Positions 1 to 9,334 of a stretch of 64,000 bases of DNA are shown here, in pieces. The stretch's first letter is position 1. Every line of letters begins with the position of its first letter. The notes below the pieces were generated by a model that saw nothing but the letters and a program-made list of their open reading frames with translations, ran no database searches and was not told where the DNA came from. A program made the position numbers and the translations under genes. Origin of the DNA: Rhodobacterales bacterium (GTDB taxonomy: Bacteria; Pseudomonadota; Alphaproteobacteria; Rhizobiales; Stappiaceae); assembly GCA_008107755.1 (NCBI GenBank), contig VIRH01000085.1:180484-244483 (forward strand), in the 5' to 3' direction.

Positions 1-1900
1 CGGCCTCCTGAATGGTATCGAAACCACCGTTCCCAACCAGCAGAATCCGTCCGCCGGCATGCTCGACCACCTCGACATTCGTCACGGTGTCGGTGCCCTC
101 AGTCCCGGCCGAAACCGTCCAGTTTCCGCCGTTGTCGGTAAAGGCATCTACATCAAGGCTGTTGCTGTAATGCGCGGTGTCGATGTCGCCGCCGCTGGCA
201 TCCTCACCACCGTCGATCCTGTCGTTGCCAGCGCCGCCTTCAAGGTCATCATCGCCTTCACCGCCGTAAAGCTGGTCATGCCCCCGGTCGCCAGACAATT
301 CGTCGTCGCCTTCGTCGCCATACAGCTCGTCTCGCCCCCCGCCACCGGACAGCTCGTCATTGCCGGCATCGCCGTAGAGCGCATCCCTGCCTCCACCACC
401 TTCGACAAGGTCATTGCCTTCGCCGCCGTGAAGTTCATCGCGGCCGCCGCCGCCATAGATCATGTCATCGCCGGCACCGCCATCGGCAAAGTCATTGCCC
501 TTGCCGCCGCGCAGAATGTCGTTGCCGACCTCGAATTCCGCTGCCCCGCCCGGCTTATCGGCGCCGTAAAGCTCGTCGTTTCCGTCACCGCCGAAGAGTT
601 CGTCATTGCCTTCCTTGCCGATGATCCGGTCGTTGTAGTCGGTACCGGTCAACGTCTGGTCCACCGGCCCCTGGCCGGTCTTGTCGCCCTGGATCTCGGT
701 GACGATATCGCCGCCGGACGGGAACGAGATCGTGAAACCCGATGCGTCGATGACGTCATCGGCGACACCGTCGATGTTGAACAACGGTCCCCAGTCACTC
801 TCCGCACCCGTGAGGATAAGCCCCGGGATGGACAGGCCGTCGATCTGGTTGAAGTTGAAGATCCCAACGGGGTTCTTTTCGAAGGCGCCGACCACGACCA
901 CACCATCGAAGACGACAGTTCCGATATCCGGCTCGTTGGCCGGCACCGGATTGGCATTTCCAGCTCCGTTCAGCCCGCCGGTGATCTCGATCGCGTTGTC
1001 CGGCCACGCGGACACATCCACGTCCGAGCCGCCATCGATCGTGACATTCTTGAACGTCGCATCGCCGTCGTAACCGAAAAGCTTGATATGGGCGGTGTTG
1101 CCGCCGCCGTCACCGATATCGGTGAAGATGACGTCGCTGACCACGAGATCGCCCATCGCCGGCGTTCCGGTGGGATTGCCGCCATCCGTCGCATAGATAC
1201 CGCGATTGGTGAAACTGGAAATGAAGCCGTCGCTGAAAGACAGCGTGCCGACGTTCGCCCCCGCCGCGACATCGATACCGGTGTCCCCGGTTCCGTTGCC
1301 AACAAGATTGATCCCGGAAAAGGAAATGTCGAAACCATCGACGCCCGGAAGAATGGACACTGCGTTGCCTGCTGTTGCTTCCACCGCAACAGCGCCCGCG
1401 GCGACAAGGCTGACGCCTTTGTCGATCGTCAGGTTTTCCTGGTATGTGCCCGGAGCGATCAGGATCGTGTCGCCGTCCAGTGCGGCATCGATCGCATTCT
1501 GAATCGTTGCGAAGCCGCCATTCCCGACCAGCAGGATGCGCCCGCCGCCGTGTTCGACGATTTCGACGGTCTCCAGAGTATCCGTGCCCTCGGAGGACGT
1601 GGTCACGATCCATCCGTCCGTTCCGTCAAGCTGGACATTCGTGGTGTCGAGCACATCGGCAAAAGCCGCCGTATCCACTCCCTCGTCGCCGCGCAGGCTG
1701 TCGTCGTCCGCACCGCCGATCAGCCGGTCGTCATCGCCGCCGCCCCGAAGCTTGTCCTTGCCGGAGCCGCCGTGAAGTTCGTCAGCGCCCGTACCGCCTT
1801 TCAGAACGTCATTGCCCGCAAGCCCGGACAGCAGATCGTTGCCGCCGCCGCCGCTGAGAGTGTCGTCGCCTGCCCCGCTCTGGATCACGTCATCACCGCC
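1..1900 (-). repeat. Duplicated RTX-linker-beta-helix module
   Basis: The protein motif VEHxGGRILLVGNGGFxTIQ occurs twice in the same frame, once around 1500-1565 and again around 5-75, about 1491 bp (497 codons) apart. Each copy follows an RTX calcium-binding block and a linker with EGTDT, and opens a parallel beta-helix-like segment. DNA identity over the linker is high enough to align by eye. The second copy is cut by the window edge, so more copies may follow outside. Confidence 0.7.
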
Positions 1901-4900
1901 GAGACCGGAGATCTGGACGCCGCCATCGGCCTCGTCGCTGACATAGGCGCTGTCGAGGATGACGACATCATCCCCGCCCGTGCCTTCGATCTCCTCGATA
2001 TTCTGGACGGTTGCTGACTGGCTGGCGTCGAGGACGAACCCGTCCGACCCGTTGCCGCTTTCCAGCACGACCGTATCAAAGTCGGCACCGCCGAGGACCG
2101 TGTCGCTCGTTTCCGCTCGTCCTGCGATGGAAACATCGCTCGTGGAGCCGTCGCCCAACGTAACCTGGCGTGTCTGCCCGGCCCCTGCATTGGCGTCGCG
2201 GCCGAGAATGAAGACATCGTCGCCGCCGTTGCCACCCAGGATATTGGCTTCGCCGTTCTGGCCGACAAGCACGTCCGCCCCCGATCCGCCATAGGCGTCG
2301 ATGATGCCGGTGACCTTGTCCTGGCCGATGACGGCAGGTGTCGCGCCATCACGGTCGGTCGCCGTCTCGCCTGCGACTGTCTGACCGCCATATGTCACGT
2401 CAGCGGCGCCGAGGTTGACGAAAACGCCGGAAGTGAGGGCGGAATAGTCGATGGACGAGATGGTCCCCGCTGCATCGACACGGATTGTGAACGCGCCGTC
2501 GCCGCTGACGTCGTTGTCTGAATCGGTCGCGTTGAAGCCGAAGGTCAGGTCCAGATAGTGCTCGGTCCCCGAAGGCGCCGTGTGATCGAGCGGCTGGCGC
2601 AGCTCGAAATCATATCCGCCATTTCCAGTGTCGGAGAGGGTCACCGTCAGAACGATATTAGACGCCGCCAAAGTGTCCGGTGCCGCAGCATCAATCGTGT
2701 AGCCGACGAGCACATCGCCCACGAATGCGAACGCTACGGCAGTGCCATTGGAGGTAACTCCCGCAAGCGCGCTCACCGGATCGCTGAAGGAGACATACTG
2801 GCCGGCGGCAACTTCCGCGAATGCGACCGAGCGCGCATCGCCGTTATCGGCGCCCCATTTCACATCGAGAGAGCCGGACGTCGAAACGGTCGCGGCGCTG
2901 ATGAAGCCGTCTTCGTCGACACCATCGGCAATGCTCGCCGTGCCAAGCTCGGGCGTGTCGTCATCGACACTGACCGTGAGAGAGCCCTCTGCGGTATCTC
3001 CGTCCCCGTCCTTTACTTCGTAGCGCAGCTCGAAGGTGACATCGTTCTCATCGCCTCCGTCCGCGTGTGTGACCGGCGCCAGCTGCGTGATGGTATAGGC
3101 ACCCGTGGACTGGACGACGTCCACCTTGAAGACAACCGTGTCGCCCTGCTTCACCAGCAAGGTGGCACCGTCTGCTTCCGGCACGAAGGAGAAGCCAAGA
3201 GCAGGATCGTCAGCGGTACTGGTCGCCAGCCAGGAGATCTTTCCGCCTTCGCCGTCAGGACCAAACGAATGGTCCAGGGTTCCGGTGAGATTGGTCGGCG
3301 TGCCGGCCTGATCGCCGACACCGCCCGGATTGCCGCCCGAAAGGTCGTCGTCGTCCAGCAACACGGTCTCGCCGGCTCCCGCTGACGGCCCGCCGTCATC
3401 GAACTTGATCGCTTCACCGATCGAAAGCCGATCGCTTGCGACGGTATCGCCGTCATAGTCGGTGATCGTCAGGACCGCATAGACCTTGCCCGCAAGATCC
3501 ACGGTGTCGCCGCCGGGCGTTCCGTCCGCATGACGCACCGAAACATACTGGACGACCGTCACCTCGTTGAGGTCGGATCCGCTTATGTCGCCGAATTCAT
3601 TGCGCATGTGAATGGCAAAGGCAGCCTTGCCATCATTAGCCTCGCCCGGCGCATCAATGACTCCGACCACGATACCGTCTGACTGCAGCACCAGGATGAT
3701 CTTGTCGCCAGAAGTGGTTTCCAAACCGGAATCCGGGTTCGCCGTATCGATCTGAAGGTCGAAGCTGGAGGTCGGTTCGTAAAAGTCGGCCCCGTTTCCG
3801 AAGTAGCCGGAGTTGCCGTCGACGATGTCCTTTTGCGCGTAGATCGGCGAGCCGAAATCGGCGTCACTTCCCCCTGTCACACTCAGGAACAGGTCGGCGA
3901 GCGTCGGATCGGACGAGTTGTCGCCGTTGCTCCCGCCTGTCTCGTCGATACGAATTTCACCTTCCAGCGTCGCCGCCGGGCGGGGAATGTCGTCCTTGAT
4001 GGAAATATTCAGTTTGCCGTCAAGATTCAGGCTGTCGCCATCGGCGTCGGAGGCGACAATGATCCTGCCGAAATCGATGGCGTCGATGGGGCCGCCGGTC
4101 GACTGCAGCTGGGAATTTTCTCCATCGCCCGGCGCATGATCGAGCTGGCCGATCTGCTGAAACACGAAGTCGCCGCTGTCCGGGTCCAGCTTGAAGAGGA
4201 AAATCGGAAAGTCGATGACCGGTTCATATCCGGGATTGCCGACGTTGTCGAAATAAGCGAGCAGCGTGTCACCCGAAATCTCATATGAGATCGCGGCGCC
4301 GGCGGATGTCAATCCGAGGCTGGTCATGAAGGTTACAGCATCGCCGGTGAACGCATATCCACCAGTCGCCGCAGGACCGTCCGCGCCAAAGGTTACGACA
4401 TCCGACAGGGATCCGATGACGGTCGCGGCATCACCGAGACCATCCGGAATGTCGAAGGGTGTCTCCACCACCGGCTGCGTCTTGTCCGGATCCGGCAATC
4501 CCGGTGACGTTCCGAGCGCGTCGCCTGTGTTGATGTCGTCCTCGTCGGAAACAATGTTCAACGCATTGCTGACAAGCGGCTTGTCGTCAATGACATGCAC
4601 TTCGAAACTCGAGCTCGACGCATCGCCGTCGCTGTCGCGCGCCGTAAAGTCGAAGGTCAGGTAGAGCTCGTTCTCGCCGCCACCAACAGGGTGATCGAGC
4701 GTCCCCTTGAGCTCGAAATTGTATTCGCCGGCGTCCGTATCGCTCAGCGTAACCGTGAAGACATCGCTTTTGACGCCACCGTCGACGACAAAGGCATTCA
4801 GAACCGTGTTGTTCGCCAGAAGCTCATACTGAACGGCCACGCCGTTGGACGTCAGGGCCAGATTGGTCGCACTGTCGCTCGCGACTTGAATATTGGCGGC

Positions 4901-7900
4901 CGCATCCGAAAAATCGGAAAAGATCACAGAGCGATCGCCCTCGACCTGAGTGCCGGTGAAGCCGCCACCATTCGCATCGGAGTTCCCACGGTCCGAGCCC
5001 CACAGGATATTGAGGCTTGCGCTGGCAGTTTCGTCTGTCAGATCGGTAAAGACCTTCCCGACGAACGGAAGATTTACCTCGAAATCGTTGTCCGTGGTGC
5101 CGATGAGATCCGGATCGCCGCCGGAGGTATCTTCATTGCCTCCGGTCAGTTGCTCTTCCTCAACGTGACCGTCGGCAATAGGACCAATCGCAAAGGGGCT
5201 GTCGTCATCAACCGTGACCGTGAACGCACCTTCCGCAGGATCGCCGTCACTGTCGGTTGCGACGAAATCGAAGTTCAGAACGATATCGTCTTCAGATGTC
5301 GAGTCCGGATGATCAAGGTTTCCCTGCAGGTCGAAGCTGTAGCTGCCGGCATCCTGGTCGGACAGATTGACGACGAACACCACTGGTCCGTCGGCGCCCG
5401 CCGTTGCAGTCAGCGTCGTCCGTGTGGCGTCCAGTGCATAGGTGAGAGTGGCTCCGTTGGAGGACAGGGCCTGTGCCTGAAGCGATGTGACGATATCAGC
5501 GGCAAACACCACCGACCGGTCGCCGTCAGCCGGCCCCGTGGCGGTATCGATGCCGCCGTCGACAGATGCATTTGCGTTGTCAGCGCCCCAATCGATACCG
5601 AGCGTAGTCTGAGCGTGCGAAATGTCGGTAGCGAGACCAGGGGCATCTCCCGGCCCCTGCGGGGAGATGAGATTTCCGGCGACAGCCGGGGAAAGACCGT
5701 CTTCATCGACAGTCGAACTGGTGATGGTGGCAAGTGAGATTTCAGCGCTATCGTCATCAACGATCACCTGAAAGCTATCGGTGACGAAGTCGCCGTCGCT
5801 GTCGGTCGCCACGAAGTCGAAATTCAGGGCGATATCGTCTTCGGTCCCTGCAACCACGTGGTCGAGATTGCGCAGGAGATCAACGCTGTAACTGCCGGCC
5901 CCTTCGTCTGACAACTGAACGACAAAAACAGTCGGGCCGCCTTCACCGGCGGTCGCGGTCAAAACCGTACCGTTCGAGCTGATCTCGTAAACGAGATCAA
6001 TCCCGTTGGAGGACAGACCCTGCGCTTCGAGCGTCGAGACGACGGTGTCGGCGAACACGACAGAGCGGTCGCCTTCTACCGCACCCTTTGCCTCATCGAT
6101 GCCGCCATTGACCGCCGAGTTTTCGCTGTCCGCGCCCCAGTCGATACCGAGGGACTTGCCGATAACGGAGGTCGCATCTTCGCCTGCATCGCCATCACCA
6201 CCTGGAATGCCTGCGCCGGTCTCCAGAACGTCCGGGACAAAACCGTCTTCATCGACGACACTGTCCTCGATCGCACCGCCATCCACCTCAGGGACGTCGT
6301 CTCCGACGGTGACCGAAAACAGGCCGGAGACGGCATCGCCGTCACCGTCGGTCGCGGTGAATTCGAAGCTCATCAGGATCTCGTCTTCCGACGCGACATC
6401 CGGATGATCGAGCACATCCTGAAGGTCAAAGAGATAGCCGCCCCCCTCTTCGTCCGAAAGGGACACGACGAACACGGTGTTGGCACCGGCATAGGCGGTG
6501 AGGACCGTTCCGTCCGCGGAAAGCACAAAGGTCAGATCGACGCCGCGGGACGTCAGCGAAGCAAGATCAAGCACATTGCCGTTGTTGTCCGACAGCGTCA
6601 GGAAATCGGGAAGATAGGGACCACCAGGCGCGGTCGGGCCGCTGGCCTCCAGACCACCGAAAACGACGGACCTGTTGCCGTTTCCGCCCGGCGTGTCCTG
6701 CTCATAGACGTTGCCGTTGCGCTCGCCGGCAAGATCGGCCGTTTTATCGTTGTCGCCGTTGTCGGCGCCCCACCGGATATTGAGCTTGCCCTCTGCCACC
6801 ACATCACCGCTGCCGATGATCAGACCGTCTTCATCGACAATGCCGTTATCGGCATTCCCGCCCAACTCGGCGCTGTCGTCCTGAATATTGAACGTGATGA
6901 CCCGGTCGACGGAATCTCCGTTGGAGTCCGTCGCGGTGATGGTGAAGGTCAAGGGCAGGCTGTCATCGGTTTCCGCAGTGTCGTGATCAATGTTGCCCGA
7001 CAGCTGGAAGGAATACTGCGCTCCCGGCGCGCCATTGATGCCGGCACCGGCAACGATCGTGATCTCGAACCTGAACAGGATTTCCCCTGTCCTGAAATTG
7101 AAGCCGGAAAGAACCTGACCGACACCCGGTCGCGTCAGCAGGGAATATCCCATACCCAGACCATCGCTGGACAGAAGGATAAGGTTCCCGTCCGGATCGA
7201 GAGGAATGGCGCCCGATGTCTTGAGTCTCAGGGAAAGGCTGCCGCCGGCATTCTCGCCGAAGCTGATGCCGAGATCGCCCGAGGACTCCAGCGGACCACC
7301 ACCAGCTTCATTCCCATCGCCGAGATTGCCCTCGTCCAGGACGATTCCCACCCCGGAAAAGGCGCCCGGAATGAGAAAAGGCGTGGTGTCGACCTCCGGT
7401 GCAGCATCTTCGCTCTCGAATGACTCGATCGCGCCCGCAGTCTCACCTTCCAGCAGGGAGTTGAAGCCAATGCCCTCGCCAAGGGAGTCGATTGTCACGT
7501 TCTCGAAGTTTTGCCCGGAGCTTTGAGGCCCACCGAGAGCGGTCGCCAGCACACTGGTCTCTCCGGCTGCCGTCTGAATGTCATCGGCGGGCTGAACGTT
7601 CGCGATCGACGAGAATTCGTCCGTGGAGAGAAACCGATCATCGCCGACGATCGCAACTGTGCCGCTGCCATCCTCGGAAAAAAAGCCCTGGACGACACGA
7701 CTGCCACCGTTGCCGAAAACAAGTTGCAGGTCGTCGCCAATCCGGAAAAAGGAAATGTCGTCGTTGAGGATTTGCCTGAAGTCGACGAACTGCCCGGGCT
7801 GGCGTGTTTCAACCACACCCTGCCCCGCGCCTGGCCGGGTGATCAGGAGAGAACCGGCCGGGTCTTGTTGCGCACTATTTCCTTCACCACCAGCGCTGTC

Positions 7901-7933
7901 CGTGAGCTGGGCAAACCTTACGAACTCGTTCAT
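1..7933 (-). CDS. Giant RTX/T1SS-143 repeat protein (C-terminus outside window)
   Basis: The minus frame is open from ATG 7933 to the window edge, about 2644 codons without a stop, so the gene is partial at its 3' end. From the N-terminus it reads: a leader of about 200 residues starting MNEFVRFAQLTD; about eight units of 150-200 residues that each end in an acidic DGD...F.VTVxDD motif and contain LSSNG and FVVxLSD motifs (roughly 6890-2450), matching the T1SS-143/DUF5801 type; an RTX block of GGxGxD nonapeptides (about 1900-1690); a beta-helix domain introduced by a GNGGFATIQ motif (about 1540-700); a second RTX block (about 640-210); and the start of another beta-helix. Proteins of this design are exported by type I secretion and act as calcium-folded surface adhesins or matrix proteins. 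There is no Sec signal peptide, as expected. No T1SS pump genes lie in the window, so adhesin rather than enzyme is inferred. Confidence 0.9.
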   Translation of the reverse strand, partial: MNEFVRFAQLTDSAGGEGNSAQQDPAGSLLITRPGAGQGVVETRQPGQFVDFRQILNDDISFFRIGDDLQLVFGNGGSRVVQGFFSEDGSGTVAIVGDDRFLSTDEFSSIANVQPADDIQTAAGETSVLATALGGPQSSGQNFENVTIDSLGEGIGFNSLLEGETAGAIESFESEDAAPEVDTTPFLIPGAFSGVGIVLDEGNLGDGNEAGGGPLESSGDLGISFGENAGGSLSLRLKTSGAIPLDPDGNLILLSSDGLGMGYSLLTRPGVGQVLSGFNFRTGEILFRFEITIVAGAGINGAPGAQYSFQLSGNIDHDTAETDDSLPLTFTITATDSNGDSVDRVITFNIQDDSAELGGNADNGIVDEDGLIIGSGDVVAEGKLNIRWGADNGDNDKTADLAGERNGNVYEQDTPGGNGNRSVVFGGLEASGPTAPGGPYLPDFLTLSDNNGNVLDLASLTSRGVDLTFVLSADGTVLTAYAGANTVFVVSLSDEEGGGYLFDLQDVLDHPDVASEDEILMSFEFTATDGDGDAVSGLFSVTVGDDVPEVDGGAIEDSVVDEDGFVPDVLETGAGIPGGDGDAGEDATSVIGKSLGIDWGADSENSAVNGGIDEAKGAVEGDRSVVFADTVVSTLEAQGLSSNGIDLVYEISSNGTVLTATAGEGGPTVFVVQLSDEGAGSYSVDLLRNLDHVVAGTEDDIALNFDFVATDSDGDFVTDSFQVIVDDDSAEISLATITSSTVDEDGLSPAVAGNLISPQGPGDAPGLATDISHAQTTLGIDWGADNANASVDGGIDTATGPADGDRSVVFAADIVTSLQAQALSSNGATLTYALDATRTTLTATAGADGPVVFVVNLSDQDAGSYSFDLQGNLDHPDSTSEDDIVLNFDFVATDSDGDPAEGAFTVTVDDDSPFAIGPIADGHVEEEQLTGGNEDTSGGDPDLIGTTDNDFEVNLPFVGKVFTDLTDETASASLNILWGSDRGNSDANGGGFTGTQVEGDRSVIFSDFSDAAANIQVASDSATNLALTSNGVAVQYELLANNTVLNAFVVDGGVKSDVFTVTLSDTDAGEYNFELKGTLDHPVGGGENELYLTFDFTARDSDGDASSSSFEVHVIDDKPLVSNALNIVSDEDDINTGDALGTSPGLPDPDKTQPVVETPFDIPDGLGDAATVIGSLSDVVTFGADGPAATGGYAFTGDAVTFMTSLGLTSAGAAISYEISGDTLLAYFDNVGNPGYEPVIDFPIFLFKLDPDSGDFVFQQIGQLDHAPGDGENSQLQSTGGPIDAIDFGRIIVASDADGDSLNLDGKLNISIKDDIPRPAATLEGEIRIDETGGSNGDNSSDPTLADLFLSVTGGSDADFGSPIYAQKDIVDGNSGYFGNGADFYEPTSSFDLQIDTANPDSGLETTSGDKIILVLQSDGIVVGVIDAPGEANDGKAAFAIHMRNEFGDISGSDLNEVTVVQYVSVRHADGTPGGDTVDLAGKVYAVLTITDYDGDTVASDRLSIGEAIKFDDGGPSAGAGETVLLDDDDLSGGNPGGVGDQAGTPTNLTGTLDHSFGPDGEGGKISWLATSTADDPALGFSFVPEADGATLLVKQGDTVVFKVDVVQSTGAYTITQLAPVTHADGGDENDVTFELRYEVKDGDGDTAEGSLTVSVDDDTPELGTASIADGVDEDGFISAATVSTSGSLDVKWGADNGDARSVAFAEVAAGQYVSFSDPVSALAGVTSNGTAVAFAFVGDVLVGYTIDAAAPDTLAASNIVLTVTLSDTGNGGYDFELRQPLDHTAPSGTEHYLDLTFGFNATDSDNDVSGDGAFTIRVDAAGTISSIDYSALTSGVFVNLGAADVTYGGQTVAGETATDRDGATPAVIGQDKVTGIIDAYGGSGADVLVGQNGEANILGGNGGDDVFILGRDANAGAGQTRQVTLGDGSTSDVSIAGRAETSDTVLGGADFDTVVLESGNGSDGFVLDASQSATVQNIEEIEGTGGDDVVILDSAYVSDEADGGVQISGLGGDDVIQSGAGDDTLSGGGGNDLLSGLAGNDVLKGGTGADELHGGSGKDKLRGGGDDDRLIGGADDDSLRGDEGVDTAAFADVLDTTNVQLDGTDGWIVTTSSEGTDTLETVEIVEHGGGRILLVGNGGFATIQNAIDAALDGDTILIAPGTYQENLTIDKGVSLVAAGAVAVEATAGNAVSILPGVDGFDISFSGINLVGNGTGDTGIDVAAGANVGTLSFSDGFISSFTNRGIYATDGGNPTGTPAMGDLVVSDVIFTDIGDGGGNTAHIKLFGYDGDATFKNVTIDGGSDVDVSAWPDNAIEITGGLNGAGNANPVPANEPDIGTVVFDGVVVVGAFEKNPVGIFNFNQIDGLSIPGLILTGAESDWGPLFNIDGVADDVIDASGFTISFPSGGDIVTEIQGDKTGQGPVDQTLTGTDYNDRIIGKEGNDELFGGDGNDELYGADKPGGAAEFEVGNDILRGGKGNDFADGGAGDDMIYGGGGRDELHGGEGNDLVEGGGGRDALYGDAGNDELSGGGGRDELYGDEGDDELSGDRGHDQLYGGEGDDDLEGGAGNDRIDGGEDASGGDIDTAHYSNSLDVDAFTDNGGNWTVSAGTEGTDTVTNVEVVEHAGGRILLVGNGGFDTIQEA
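2450..6890 (-). repeat. Array of about eight Ig-like T1SS-143/DUF5801-type repeat units
   Basis: Within the giant protein, unit boundaries can be recognised by an acidic DD(D/x)xPE or DDDSAE-like motif near 6880, 6300, 5760, 5210, 4590, 3990, 3395 and 2955. Spacing is about 540-620 bp for most units and shorter for the last ones. Several units open with the motif VDEDG and carry LSSNG about 100 residues later. The units are diverged at DNA level, so this is an old protein repeat rather than a fresh tandem duplication. Boundaries were placed by eye and may be off by tens of bases. Confidence 0.75.
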
Positions 7934-8680
7934 CGCAATGTCTCGGCACTTTGTCGTTAGTTTTCATAAAAAACGCTACAAAACATTTACATAATTTTTA
8001 CCAAGTATTAAACCCCAAGTTTCATAAAGTTTAAAATAGGCAAGCGAACGGACGTAGAGGCAGGCATAAATCAACTGAACAAGATGTAGTTCCCAAGAAC
8101 AGTCCGAGGCCGGGATGAAATACCGCGCAAAAATTCTCTCGCTTGAAAAACTACGAAGATCGTACGCGAATAAAAAAAGCGTATAAAATTTGGCAAGCCA
8201 GAGCGACAAACTGCTCAACGCAGCGAAGAAGGCCTTCTGAATTCCGACCAGAAATATGAATGCTTCATATTTCTTTGTAAATTCAAGGTCCCCACCTACT
8301 GACCACTCCGGCCAGAACGATCAATCCAGTCAATCGAACGCAAAGGCACTTCGAAAAAATATCAATACTTATGTTGTTATAAAGAATTTCTTCTCAATTT
8401 TTCGCGCAATGCGTGCATATGATTACTTTGTGGCTTGGAATTTTCTACGCGTATTTTATTGCATTAATTGAATGCTGACAAAAAAACGGGTCCTAAAAAC
8501 GAGCTGCACTTTCAACTGCCCACTCAAACTCACCCAACAAGCAGACAATACCGGCATCGATCGGCAACGTTAACGTGTCGAGATGACAGTGCCCCCCCAA
8601 TTTTCCGGGGATTAAGCAAAGGAAATCAACACCGGAACAGGTTTTCGGCGTTGAAGAGCCTTCTTGATGCGCACTTGGCG
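7934..8680. other. AT-rich non-coding region upstream of the giant repeat gene
   Basis: About 750 bp without a convincing gene. Base composition is far more AT-rich than the neighbours, with runs such as AAAACATTTACATAATTTTT just upstream of the giant gene. Two short open frames (7976-8218 minus and 8256-8471 plus) have no recognisable domain and poor codon use. The stretch must contain the promoter of the giant gene and the 3' end of the quinone reductase transcript. A CCCCGGAAAATTGGGG-type hairpin on the minus strand near 8595-8612 is a weak candidate terminator. Confidence 0.6.
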
Positions 8681-9274
8681 TCATTCGAGAAATGCGGTGA
8701 TCCGACGCCTGACGCGGGACAGATAGCGCTGCCGGCTTTCCGGGGTGGAACTGTCCATCTTGAAATGGGCCAGGTAAAGCGTCTTGCAGCGGGGGTGCGC
8801 CAGCAGCCTGATGCCCCGAAGGATGATCTTTCGTCCGGGCTCCCCGACCAGCTTGGAGACGAACCAGCTTGCCCCGCATGTTGTGACAATCCCTATGCGG
8901 GTGATGTGCTGCATGCGCGGCTGCATGCCCTGCCCTTCCGTCGGCATGCCGAAGGTCTCGTGGGGCACCCAGACCCTCTCCAGCCAACCTTTGAGCATGG
9001 CAGGCGGTCCGAACCACCAGGTCGGATACACGAACACCAGGCCTTCGCACCATTTGATGTCCTCAAGGTCCTCGGCAATCCGGACCGTATTTTCCTGCGG
9101 CGCATGGTAGCCCCGCCTCTCTTCCGCGCTCATCACCGGATCAAACCCCCTCGCGTAGAGGTCGGTCAGGCGAACGTCGTGCCCCTTCTCCTCAAGCTGC
9201 GCGACCAGGTCCCGACAGATCGCCGCATTGTAACTTTCTTCGCAAGGGTGACAGAAAACAACGAGAACGCGCAT
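8681..9274 (-). CDS. Flavodoxin-fold NAD(P)H:quinone oxidoreductase family protein
   Basis: A 197-residue protein of the Flavodoxin_2 family (KefF/MdaB/NQO-like). It starts with the MRVLVVFCHP strand-loop that binds the FMN phosphate, and has the family motif VYPTWWFGPPAMLKGWLERV near residue 80-100. Such enzymes carry out two-electron reduction of quinones or similar acceptors with NAD(P)H in the cytoplasm. Start at 9274 is chosen because the protein family begins exactly there and a GAAGG precedes it; an in-frame extension to 9334 adds no homologous sequence. It lies 60 bp downstream of the FAD oxidase gene on the same strand and could be the last gene of that operon. Substrate is unknown. 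Confidence 0.85.
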   Translation of the reverse strand: MRVLVVFCHPCEESYNAAICRDLVAQLEEKGHDVRLTDLYARGFDPVMSAEERRGYHAPQENTVRIAEDLEDIKWCEGLVFVYPTWWFGPPAMLKGWLERVWVPHETFGMPTEGQGMQPRMQHITRIGIVTTCGASWFVSKLVGEPGRKIILRGIRLLAHPRCKTLYLAHFKMDSSTPESRQRYLSRVRRRITAFLE

Positions 9275-9334
9275 GCGTCTGACCTTCAGACATAAGTGAA
9301 AAAAGATAACTCTGGCGGAGCCTGCGATCGGCAC

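Noticed and set aside
59..2017. 652-codon plus-strand open frame opposite the giant gene
   Set aside because: Composition (runs of Ala, Val, Ile) is a mirror of the RTX repeats; the minus frame has the real domains.
7976..8471. Two short open frames in the AT-rich gap (7976-8218 minus, 8256-8471 plus)
   Set aside because: No domain, no convincing ribosome site, codon use unlike neighbours.
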